A stretch of DNA of 7,355 nucleotides, taken from NCBI GenBank assembly GCA_902796895.1, contig CADBQV010000005.1, positions 1-7,355 on the forward strand, written 5' to 3'. Both the position numbers and the translations under genes were made by a program. Positions 1 through 6,209 of the stretch are shown here, piece by piece (within the stretch, counting starts at the first letter, position 1; each line of letters opens with the position of its first letter). Under the pieces are notes generated by a model. That model searched no databases. It worked only from the letters and a program-made list of their open reading frames with translations, and was not told the DNA's origin. This DNA is from an uncultured Erysipelotrichaceae bacterium (lineage in GTDB: Bacteria > Bacillota_I > Bacilli_A > Acholeplasmatales > Anaeroplasmataceae).

Positions 1-1082
1 ACTACTTCTTCATTTTCTCTAATTCTCATTTCAGTATCTCTATTAAATAAGAATACTTTATTTGGTTTTAAATCAAATTTAACAGCATCTTCAGTATTAA
101 TTAATACATCAGAATCTACAATTGATCTAATAGATGGCTTAGTAGATGCTGGATTTGTAGAAATAATTGTTTTATCTCTACCCATAACCTCTATATGATC
201 TAGATTAACTGATAATTTACCATTTGGATTATAAATAAATCCTTCAGGTCTAATACCAACATATACTAATTGATCATTAAATTCTGTATCCATGATTTCT
301 TCACCATTGATATAAACTTTATGATCTTTAATTTCACCTGTGAAAATATTAATAGGTGGAGTACCTAAGAAATTTGCAACAAATAGATTATCAGGATCAT
401 CATAAATATGTTGTGGTTCACCAATTTGTTGAACAACACCAAGTTTCATAACTACCATGATATCACAAATAGACATTGCTTCTTCTTGGTCGTGTGTTAC
501 AAACACTGTTGTAATACCAGTTTCTTTTTGAATTCTTTTGATTTCTTCTCTTGTTTGTAATCTTAATCTAGCATCTAGATTTGATAATGGTTCGTCTAGT
601 AATAATACATTAGGCATCTTAACTAATGCACGAGCAATAGCTACACGTTGTTGTTGACCACCTGATAATTCACTAGGCTTTCTTGTCATTAAATCTTGGA
701 TTTGTACAAGTCCAGCCGCATCAAATGCTCTTTCCTTTGCTTCAGGCTTAGGAATTCTCATATTTAAAAGTGGAAACATAATATTTTGTTCAACTGTCAT
801 ATGAGGATATAATGCATAATTTTGGAAAACTAATCCAATTCCTCTTCTTTCTGGTGCTACATCTGTAACATCTTCTGTACCGAAGAAGATTTTGCCATAT
901 GAAGGCTTTTCAAGTCCTGATAACATGAATAATGTAGTTGATTTACCACATCCTGATGGACCAAGTAAGCCAACAAGCTTTCCAGATGGAATAACTATAT
1001 TCATGTCGTTTACAGCTTTAACCTCTCTTTTTTGCTTTTTATTAGTAAATATTTTGGTTAAATGCTCAATTCTTATTTCCAT
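1..1082 (-). CDS. Sugar ABC transporter ATP-binding protein, MalK/MsmX/UgpC type (C-terminus cut by window edge)
   Basis: This is the cytoplasmic ATPase subunit of a carbohydrate (CUT1-type) ABC importer. I translated it by hand: the frame is open from an ATG at 1082 to the left edge, giving about 360 residues. Motifs in order are Walker A GPSGCGKST (41-49), Q-loop Q87 in VFQNYALYPHMT, signature LSGGQQQR (139-146), Walker B VLLLDEP (159-165), D-loop SNLD (167-170) and H-loop H197 in THDQEEA. From about residue 235 (NLFVANFLGTPP) a C-terminal TOBE/MalK regulatory domain follows. The family is usually about 360-375 residues, and the last visible part resembles the family's end, so few residues should be missing. 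The start is supported by AAGGAG eight bases upstream. It lies 29 bases downstream of the two-pass membrane protein, in the same likely operon. ATPases of this type often serve several sugar importers; permease and binding-protein genes are not in the window. The family call is firm; the substrate is unknown. Confidence 0.95.
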   Translation of the reverse strand, partial: MEIRIEHLTKIFTNKKQKREVKAVNDMNIVIPSGKLVGLLGPSGCGKSTTLFMLSGLEKPSYGKIFFGTEDVTDVAPERRGIGLVFQNYALYPHMTVEQNIMFPLLNMRIPKPEAKERAFDAAGLVQIQDLMTRKPSELSGGQQQRVAIARALVKMPNVLLLDEPLSNLDARLRLQTREEIKRIQKETGITTVFVTHDQEEAMSICDIMVVMKLGVVQQIGEPQHIYDDPDNLFVANFLGTPPINIFTGEIKDHKVYINGEEIMDTEFNDQLVYVGIRPEGFIYNPNGKLSVNLDHIEVMGRDKTIISTNPASTKPSIRSIVDSDVLINTEDAVKFDLKPNKVFLFNRDTEMRIRENEEV

Positions 1083-1111
1083 ATAATATTCTCCTTATTA
1101 TTCCCAAATAT

Positions 1112-2311
1112 TTATTCTTTTATTTTTTCAACGTCTATAACAAGTTGCATCTTATAACCCTTAACCTTTAATTCTGCTGGTAAGTTATTTGCCTTATATC
1201 CAACAGCTTCGAATTTTAAATTATAATAAATACCTGCATGAACTCTTGCTTTAAATGAATATTCGTTTTCTTTTGTTAATAAAATATTAATTTCATCTGT
1301 TTCATTGTGATAATGAATATTAATATTTATATTTTCATCAATGGGTTTTGAAAGTGAAACAATAAATGTAGTAAAGTAATCAAAATTTTCTTTTTCTTCT
1401 ACAACCTCTACCTCATCACTATCTTCTTGCTTTTTAAATTTCTTTTTAATGAATATAAATGGTTTTAATAATAATCTAAAGCCTAATACTAAATCACCAA
1501 ATACATAAATACAAACGTAATAGATAACGATTATCCATACGGCATCTCTTGTTGAATCATTCTTTACATCATTATCAGTTCCAACTTTATAATTTTCATT
1601 TTTAGATTTGAAATAATCTGTAAATTTATTATATTCTTCTTCAGTCATTTCTCTTTGATTATAATCTTCTATAAATGACTTTTTTACGATTCCATTATCA
1701 CTTTCTGTTAATAATTTATAAAATTCAGTATCATAATTTAAATTCAAATTATCTGCACTGTATTTTACATCTCCATATCTATCTATAAATTCAATTTTAT
1801 TTATTGATGGTATTTTATCTTTGTTAATTTCAACATACATAAAATTTAAATTTATTAATGTAGAAATAGAATCTTTATTTCCATCATTATCACTATCATA
1901 ATCAATTAATTTTACTACTTTATTATCATCTTCATCGATTAAAAGCTTTGTAGGATTTTTTTCATCATTTGATTTAACTAAATATTTATCCTTAATGCCA
2001 TATAAAAACATTGAATAGCTTAAATGAGCACTTCTATCTTTATTATCATCTGATACTTGAATTGTTAATGATTCAAATATTACAAGCTTATAATCATCAG
2101 ATTCATATTTATATACTTCTTTGCTATTGAAATAGCCTCCAACTAATTCCATTGCTTTATCATATCTACCATCTGCTAAATAATTATCAACATATTTTGG
2201 TATGTTTGAATTTTCTAAAGCACTTGGTAATATTACAGCAAGTAAAAAGCCAAGACCAAATGTAAGAAGATAATAGAAAATATTAATTATTATCTTTGTT
2301 TTCTTTTTCAT
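1112..2311 (-). CDS. Uncharacterised two-pass membrane protein with outer domain and calcium-type loop
   Basis: I do not recognise this 399-residue protein. It starts with a basic MKKK tail and has a first membrane segment at about 8-31, a polar domain at about 32-256, a second membrane segment at about 257-282 and a strongly basic stretch (LLLKPFIFIKKKFKKQ, 281-296). By the positive-inside rule both ends should be cytoplasmic and the middle domain external. Within that domain, DSDNDGNKD (139-147) fits the DxDxDGxxD pattern of EF-hand/thrombospondin-type calcium loops. An acidic linker (297-309) leads to a cytoplasmic C-terminal region (about 311-399) of alternating hydrophobic and polar residues, probably a small beta-sandwich. 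The ribosome site is weak (GGTATAGTAT before ATG), and the gene follows the upstream small protein by only 12 bases, so coupling is likely. It sits between that protein and a sugar ABC ATPase. A sensor, anchor or transporter accessory role is possible but unproven. Confidence 0.85.
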   Translation of the reverse strand: MKKKTKIIINIFYYLLTFGLGFLLAVILPSALENSNIPKYVDNYLADGRYDKAMELVGGYFNSKEVYKYESDDYKLVIFESLTIQVSDDNKDRSAHLSYSMFLYGIKDKYLVKSNDEKNPTKLLIDEDDNKVVKLIDYDSDNDGNKDSISTLINLNFMYVEINKDKIPSINKIEFIDRYGDVKYSADNLNLNYDTEFYKLLTESDNGIVKKSFIEDYNQREMTEEEYNKFTDYFKSKNENYKVGTDNDVKNDSTRDAVWIIVIYYVCIYVFGDLVLGFRLLLKPFIFIKKKFKKQEDSDEVEVVEEKENFDYFTTFIVSLSKPIDENININIHYHNETDEINILLTKENEYSFKARVHAGIYYNLKFEAVGYKANNLPAELKVKGYKMQLVIDVEKIKE

Positions 2312-2323
2312 ATACTATACCAA

Positions 2324-2611
2324 TTATTTTTCTTCCATCTCTTCTTTTTCTTCAGTATTTATTTTTTCTAAATCTACAGCTTCATCTTGATTTATATCGC
2401 TGCTATTTTCATCTTCATTCTTACTTGGAACATAATCTTTAATTTGAGATTTAAATGCATTCTCTCTTTTAATTAAATTTTCTCTTTGTTCCTTTAATTG
2501 CTTACGCTTGAATACAGGAATTAAATAATAAATAGCGATTGCGATAGCTATTAAAGCTACACAAACGATAAAAAAAACAATATCAGCCTGTTTTAATTTT
2601 ATTAAAAACAT
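2324..2611 (-). CDS. Small single-pass membrane protein with basic helix and acidic tail
   Basis: I do not recognise this 95-residue protein. It has one hydrophobic segment at about 10-34 (ADIVFFIVCVALIAIAIAIY), then a lysine/arginine-rich, probably helical region at 35-59 (FKRKQLKEQRENLIKRENAF) and a very acidic, Glu-rich, probably disordered tail at 64-95. The basic residues after the membrane segment suggest that the C-terminus is cytoplasmic. GGGGTG five bases before the ATG can pair with the anti-Shine-Dalgarno through one G-U wobble. It is the first gene after a strong promoter (2653-2681), and the two-pass membrane protein follows after 12 bases. The short length and low complexity make family assignment from sequence alone unsafe. 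That it is a real gene is supported by the promoter, the ribosome site, the tight spacing and the clear membrane segment. Partnership with the next protein is inference. Confidence 0.75.
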   Translation of the reverse strand: MFLIKLKQADIVFFIVCVALIAIAIAIYYLIPVFKRKQLKEQRENLIKRENAFKSQIKDYVPSKNEDENSSDINQDEAVDLEKINTEEKEEMEEK

Positions 2612-2652
2612 AAAAACACCCCATTAATTTTATAACGTACTCTCACACATCT

Positions 2653-2681
2653 ATTATAATGTATTATTAATAATAATACAA
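2653..2681 (-). promoter_or_regulatory. Promoter of the membrane-protein/ABC ATPase operon
   Basis: On the minus strand there is a perfect -10 TATAAT (2653-2658), a 17-base spacer, and a -35 TTGTAT (2676-2681) matching three of six consensus bases. Transcription should begin near 2645, giving a leader of about 35 bases before the 95-residue protein's ATG at 2611. This is a sigma-A type pattern. Confidence 0.7.
2660..2680. promoter_or_regulatory. Candidate operator: perfect inverted repeat in the promoter spacer
   Basis: TGTATTATT and AATAATACA form perfect 9-base inverted arms around a 3-base centre (AAT). They fill the spacer between the -35 and -10 and overlap the -35. A dimeric repressor bound here would block RNA polymerase. 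No known consensus matches it exactly, and the AT-rich background makes some chance palindromes likely. Confidence 0.4.
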
Positions 2682-2714
2682 GAAAATTAAATTCATTAAT
2701 TCATACTTTATTAT

Positions 2715-2757
2715 AAAAAAGAAAAAAAGAATTTTAAAAAAATATTAAAATTCTTTT
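2715..2757 (-). terminator. Intrinsic terminator of the Xaa-Pro aminopeptidase gene
   Basis: Arms AAAAGAATTTTAA (2725-2737) and its complement (2745-2757) form a perfect 13-base stem with a 7-base loop. On the minus strand the stem is followed by a U-tract (TTTCTTTTTT, 2715-2724). The ascending arm contains the stop codon and the last codons of the peptidase gene. The stem has only one G-C pair, so it is weak by usual standards, but the geometry and U-tract fit. The plus strand lacks a matching T-run, so it should work only leftwards. Confidence 0.65.
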
Positions 2758-3989
2758 GACTTATTATTTTTGATAAAATCTTCTATTTCATCTACTTCCT
2801 TAAGTATTTGACTACTTAACCATACTGCACCATTTTTTGTAATTAAAATGTCATCTTCAATTCTTATACCAATGTTTTCTTCTTTAATGTATAAGCCTGG
2901 TTCGTTTGAAATAATTGATCCTTCCTTTAGTGGTGTATATTCACATAAATCATGACAATCTAAGCCTATATGATGGCTTACACCATGATAATAATATTTA
3001 GATACCTCACCATCTTCCTTTATAAGTCCAATACGTTTTAATTCAACTGCATAATATTTAATTAATATTTGATTTAATTCTTTTGTAGTAATACCTACCT
3101 TAGCATTTTCAAATACAAGCTTTTGACCATTTAAAACGATATTATAAAATAATTTTTGTCTTTCACTAAATTTACCGTTAATTGGGAATGTTCTTGATAT
3201 ATCAGAACAATACATATTTAAGCTTGAACCTAAATCAAATAATATTAAATCACCATTTTTAGCAAGTGAATTATTTTTCATGTAGTGTAGGCATGTTGCA
3301 TTTTTACCTGATGCTGCAATAGTAGGGAATGCATAGCCTGTTGCTCCATTATATTTTACTGACTTATCAAAATAAGACTCTAATTGATATTCATACATCT
3401 CGCCAATATGAGATAGAATGTTTTTAATACCTTTATTAGTTATTTCAATTGCCTTTTTCATCTCTTCAATTTCTTCAGGCTCTTTTACTGTTCTTGCATG
3501 AGTGAATAATTTTCTACCATTTAAAATATTTACATATGGTAATTTATCTTTTATTTTTCTTGCGAAAAGTGCTGTTTTATCTAATAAGTCACTTAATCCT
3601 TCACTAGATAAATCTAAATATAATTTATTAATATTTGAAAGAAGTGATGATATATTAGATTCAAAATTATTTAAATATCTAACATCTTTGATTCCTGATT
3701 TTTCTATTACTTCTTCTTTAGTTAAATAATCTCCTACCCATAGAGATTTGAATTCATCATATTCATTAATATAAATAAATTCTGTAGTCTTACCATTAAT
3801 TTTAGTTAGCACTAAAATATCTTCATATTCTAAAATACCAGATGCATAAAAGAAATTTCTATTTATGTTATATGATTGTTTAAAAATATCATCACTATCT
3901 GTTTTATTAGAAAATATAACAAAAATAGAATTATCTTCCATTTGATCTAATATTTTTTTACGATTTTTTTCAAATAATATTTTATCCAT
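2745..3989 (-). CDS. pepP: Xaa-Pro aminopeptidase (M24B family)
   Basis: This predicted cytoplasmic two-metal exopeptidase removes an N-terminal residue preceding proline and so helps recycle proline-containing peptides. The 414 residues match the usual family length of about 410-440. The N-terminal creatinase/prolidase-type domain covers about 1-160 and the pita-bread catalytic domain about 172-400. By alignment with E. coli PepP, the five metal ligands are all visible: D252 (LILFDLGSS), D263 (YCSDISRTFP), H339 (HGVSHHIGLDCHD), E363 (SNEPGLY) and E378 (IRIEDD). The supporting histidines H235 (CLHYMKN) and H346 are also present, so it should be active. The start is well supported by AGGAGG seven bases upstream. 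It lies 53 bases downstream of an Lrp/AsnC regulator gene, but a terminator occupies most of that gap and no separate promoter is obvious. Other M24 enzymes (prolidase) are possible, but the HGVSHxxGLDxHD and NEPG context favours PepP. Confidence 0.93.
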   Translation of the reverse strand: MDKILFEKNRKKILDQMEDNSIFVIFSNKTDSDDIFKQSYNINRNFFYASGILEYEDILVLTKINGKTTEFIYINEYDEFKSLWVGDYLTKEEVIEKSGIKDVRYLNNFESNISSLLSNINKLYLDLSSEGLSDLLDKTALFARKIKDKLPYVNILNGRKLFTHARTVKEPEEIEEMKKAIEITNKGIKNILSHIGEMYEYQLESYFDKSVKYNGATGYAFPTIAASGKNATCLHYMKNNSLAKNGDLILFDLGSSLNMYCSDISRTFPINGKFSERQKLFYNIVLNGQKLVFENAKVGITTKELNQILIKYYAVELKRIGLIKEDGEVSKYYYHGVSHHIGLDCHDLCEYTPLKEGSIISNEPGLYIKEENIGIRIEDDILITKNGAVWLSSQILKEVDEIEDFIKNNKSKEF

Positions 3990-4014
3990 AATAAATCCTC
4001 CTAATTATTTCCAT

Positions 4015-4038
4015 AAAAAAAAGCCCTAATTTAGGGCT
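4015..4038 (-). terminator. Intrinsic terminator after the Lrp-type regulator gene
   Basis: AGCCCTA and TAGGGCT (4022-4038, 3-base loop) form a GC-containing stem. On the minus strand it is followed by seven T residues (4015-4021). It begins five bases after the regulator's stop codon and ends about 25 bases before the peptidase ATG. No T-run follows on the plus strand. Confidence 0.85.
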
Positions 4039-4042
4039 AATA

Positions 4043-4513
4043 TTAATCTAATGGAATAACATTTGTTTTCTTTTCAGTTGCTACTACGATAGATGTATCA
4101 ATATTAGATACATGAGGAACTGCAAGTAATTTATCAAATACGAAATCTCTATAATACTGGAAGCTCTTTGCTACAATTTTTAGTAAGAAGGCAGCTTCAC
4201 CAGTAATAGTATAGCATTCAATTATTTCAGGGATTTTATTAGCTTCTTCGATGAATTTTGTTGATGTTTCTCTGTTTAAAGGCGACATCGATACTTTAGC
4301 GAAACAAGTTATTTCAAATCCTAAAATTTTTTCATCTACAACTGCAGTAAATTGCTTTAAAATTTTTTGTTCTTTTAAATTCTTTACTCTAAGTAAGCAT
4401 GAAGATGGTGCTAATCCTATTTTTTTAGATAAATCAATGTTTGAAATTGATGAATCTTCTTGTAGATACTGTAGTATCTTCTTATCGTAATCGTCAAAAT
4501 AATTGTTAGCCAT
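4043..4513 (-). CDS. Lrp/AsnC family transcriptional regulator
   Basis: This is a 156-residue DNA-binding regulator of the feast/famine type, usually responsive to amino acids. Residues 8-55 form the N-terminal winged helix-turn-helix (YDKKILQYLQEDSSISNIDL onward), with the recognition helix at about 35-49 (APSSCLLRVKNLKEQ). Residues 65-146 form the RAM effector-binding and oligomerisation domain, including ITGEAAFLLKIVA around the conserved G105. Length is normal (about 150-165), so it looks intact. The ribosome site is poor (a GAGAG-like stretch about a dozen bases before ATG). A strong promoter lies just upstream at 4548-4576, with a perfect 15-base inverted repeat in its spacer that may be an autoregulatory operator, as is common in this family. 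The next gene is an Xaa-Pro aminopeptidase, so local control of peptide or amino-acid use is plausible. The effector cannot be told from sequence. Confidence 0.93.
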   Translation of the reverse strand: MANNYFDDYDKKILQYLQEDSSISNIDLSKKIGLAPSSCLLRVKNLKEQKILKQFTAVVDEKILGFEITCFAKVSMSPLNRETSTKFIEEANKIPEIIECYTITGEAAFLLKIVAKSFQYYRDFVFDKLLAVPHVSNIDTSIVVATEKKTNVIPLD

Positions 4514-4547
4514 TTTAAATTTTCTCTCTTTCTAAAAGTTTGAGTTA

Positions 4548-4576
4548 ATTATAACACTTTTTGAAAAAGTAGTCAA
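4548..4576 (-). promoter_or_regulatory. Promoter of the Lrp-type regulator gene
   Basis: On the minus strand, -35 TTGACT (4571-4576, five of six consensus bases), a 17-base spacer and a perfect -10 TATAAT (4548-4553) give a near-ideal sigma-A promoter. Transcription should start near 4541, giving a leader of about 28 bases before the ATG at 4513. Confidence 0.85.
4556..4570. promoter_or_regulatory. Candidate operator in the Lrp-gene promoter spacer
   Basis: ACTTTTTGAAAAAGT is a perfect inverted repeat (7-base arms around one G) that fills 15 of the 17 spacer bases between the -35 and -10. Lrp/AsnC proteins often bind palindromic AT-rich sites and repress their own genes. Autoregulation here is an inference from position; no consensus was tested. 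Confidence 0.4.
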
Positions 4577-4606
4577 ACAATATACATATTTTTTGCCGTT
4601 TTATCG

Positions 4607-4626
4607 AAAAAAATTCGACGAATTTT
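4607..4626 (-). terminator. Intrinsic terminator of the LRAT-glucokinase-zinc protein operon
   Basis: Three bases after the stop codon at 4630, AAAATTC and GAATTTT form a 7-base stem with a GTC loop (4610-4626). The minus strand continues the descending arm into a run of seven Ts (4607-4613). It closes the upstream operon just before the Lrp-gene promoter at 4548-4576. Confidence 0.6.
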
Positions 4627-4629
4627 ATT

Positions 4630-5328
4630 CTAAAATTTTGCAAAAGCGTAGAATTTGCAACGTTTTGGGGCTATTGACTTTAAATATGGCTGAAAAGAAC
4701 TGACAAATGACCTTACAGTGAATATTGTCGTTATATTATATTCATCATTAATATATTTTTGTAAAATATTATTCATTTTAGGGTCATTAATACCATTAAA
4801 ATCAATAATCATTAATATATCACCTGTAAAGAAATCATACATTATAACATAGTTTTTATTTTCAATAGTTATATAATCTATTGATAATCTTATTTCATTA
4901 TATTTATCTAGCATATTCTTATATGCTTCTTTTATTTTTAAATCATAATCCATATTTAAATAAGATATAAATTTCTTATATATAATATCGATATTTCTAT
5001 CTGATATTTCAATTCCTTTATTAGATAAAATATCGCATATAGATTCTCTTCCATAATGCAATTCTTTATAATATGCAATATAGCAAGCTATTTTAGCTGA
5101 ATATGTATAACCTTTAAAAGCAAATTTATTAGCTGCTTGAGAAAAATATACTGTATCATTACATAAAGGACATTTATATCCTAAATTTTTAATTCTTATG
5201 ATTCTTCCTGATGAAAATTGAATAACCTTATTAGATAAGGTATAACAATATTTTAATTTTGATTTGCATATAGGGCATATTAATATTTCTGGTTTATATA
5301 TCTTACATCCTGCTTCTTTTATTTTCAT
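4630..5328 (-). CDS. Transposase-derived zinc-ribbon protein, catalytically incomplete
   Basis: This 232-residue protein resembles the N-terminal half of a DDE-type transposase with a zinc-ribbon head. C18-x2-C21 and C53-x2-C56 should bind one zinc. A helical region follows (about 75-120, with ESICDILSNKGIEISDRNI like the helix-turn-helix part of such transposases), then the first RNase-H strand with a possible catalytic D151 (RLSIDYITIENKNYVIMYD). The segment TVRSFVSSFQPYLKSIAPKRC (about 204-224) aligns by eye with the place where transposases carry a second Asp (SDxxxSF...C.FH), but here that Asp and the His are absent. The protein stops soon after, so the final catalytic Glu is missing. 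It starts inside the glucokinase stop codon (ATGA overlap) without a strong ribosome site, so translation is probably coupled. A terminator follows directly. It may be a decayed fragment or a domesticated DNA-binding protein. The family assignment is from remembered motifs and is moderate. Confidence 0.7.
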   Translation of the reverse strand: MKIKEAGCKIYKPEILICPICKSKLKYCYTLSNKVIQFSSGRIIRIKNLGYKCPLCNDTVYFSQAANKFAFKGYTYSAKIACYIAYYKELHYGRESICDILSNKGIEISDRNIDIIYKKFISYLNMDYDLKIKEAYKNMLDKYNEIRLSIDYITIENKNYVIMYDFFTGDILMIIDFNGINDPKMNNILQKYINDEYNITTIFTVRSFVSSFQPYLKSIAPKRCKFYAFAKF

Positions 5329-6209
5329 GATAAATATGCAGCCCCAATTATTCCTGCATCATTACCAAGCTTAGCAAGCTTAATATCAATATCCTTTATA
5401 GCATAGTGAGCATATCTTTTATAATTATCTTTAATTCTATTAATTAGGATATCTCCTGCCATTGATACGCCACCACCAATATAAAATGCATCTACATCTA
5501 CAGAAAGCTCAATAATAGATATAGCTCTACCTAATGCATCTGAAACCATGTTTAGAACAAATAAGCCTAATTCATCATTTTCTTTTGCTGCATCCATTAT
5601 TTCTTTTGCAGTTAGATTATCTTTTTTAAGCTTAGTTTCAAAATTATCATAATATTCTTTAGCTAGTCTTACAATTCCTGTTGCAGATGCTACTGTCTCT
5701 AAGCAACCAAATAAGCCACAAGAACATTTATAATTATGAACAAAATCAATAAACATATGTCCTATTTCACCGCAATTAGCGTGGGCACCATCTCTTACCT
5801 TTGAATCGATAACAAGACCGCCACCTACACCGGTACCAAGTGTAATCATATATGCTGATTTAACTTTGTTATCAGCAAGCATTTCACCTAGTGCTGCAGC
5901 ATTTGCATCATTAGTTGCTTTTAATTCGATATTAGGAAAATATTTATCAAATATAGGTTTAATATCTAAATTCTCAATACCAATATTTGGTAATTTATCA
6001 ATTACTGTTCCTACAACATGTCCTGGAAGTCCAACACCAATAGAATCAATTTTTATATTTTTTAAATCGACAAATTCTTTTATTTTCTCACAAACATCTT
6101 CAAATAATTTATCCTTTGTTGTTTTTACTACTAATCTTTCTTTTATTTCATAATTATCAACAAATCCAACCTTAACTGTAGTCCCACCTACATCGATTCC
6201 TACTCTCAT
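5325..6209 (-). CDS. glcK: ROK family glucokinase
   Basis: This predicted cytoplasmic sugar kinase makes glucose 6-phosphate from glucose and ATP. Motifs in order are the phosphate-binding loop DVGGTTVKVG (6-15), sugar-binding/catalytic NDANAAALGE (100-109) with catalytic D101, GTGVGGG (125-131), GEIGHM (147-152) with H151, and the ROK zinc site CSCGLFGCLE (162-171) with C162, C164 and C169 completing the site with H151; E171 is expected to contact sugar. The CxCGxxGCxE signature and the following TVASATGIVRLAKE are typical of Firmicute GlcK. At 294 residues it is slightly shorter than many GlcK proteins (about 300-325), but no motif is missing. GGAGGT six bases before the ATG lies within the end of the LRAT gene; that gene's stop overlaps this start by ATGA, and this gene's stop overlaps the next start in the same way. 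Other ROK substrates (fructose, N-acetylmannosamine) cannot be fully excluded. Confidence 0.92.
   Translation of the reverse strand: MRVGIDVGGTTVKVGFVDNYEIKERLVVKTTKDKLFEDVCEKIKEFVDLKNIKIDSIGVGLPGHVVGTVIDKLPNIGIENLDIKPIFDKYFPNIELKATNDANAAALGEMLADNKVKSAYMITLGTGVGGGLVIDSKVRDGAHANCGEIGHMFIDFVHNYKCSCGLFGCLETVASATGIVRLAKEYYDNFETKLKKDNLTAKEIMDAAKENDELGLFVLNMVSDALGRAISIIELSVDVDAFYIGGGVSMAGDILINRIKDNYKRYAHYAIKDIDIKLAKLGNDAGIIGAAYLS

Noticed and set aside
892..1086. Short plus-strand open frame of 64 codons
   Set aside because: It lies opposite the Walker A region of the ABC ATPase, has no ribosome site or recognisable domain, and is a shadow of the real gene.
3502..3729. Plus-strand open frame opposite pepP
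   Set aside because: It is antisense to a clearly conserved coding region, with no start signal.
4251..4490. Plus-strand open frame opposite the Lrp-type gene
   Set aside because: It is antisense to a conserved helix-turn-helix/RAM gene, with no supporting signals.
4514..4629. Missing C-terminal part of the transposase-like protein as a frameshifted remnant
   Set aside because: The region reads as a terminator followed by the Lrp-gene promoter. I found no continuation of transposase-like sequence.
5325..5327. Possible TGA-as-tryptophan code, as in some Mollicutes
   Set aside because: TGG encodes every Trp seen, TGA ends two genes at the expected family length, and complete proteins result under the standard code.
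5866..6153. Plus-strand open frame opposite glcK
   Set aside because: It is antisense to the ROK motifs; its composition is that of a reverse-strand shadow.
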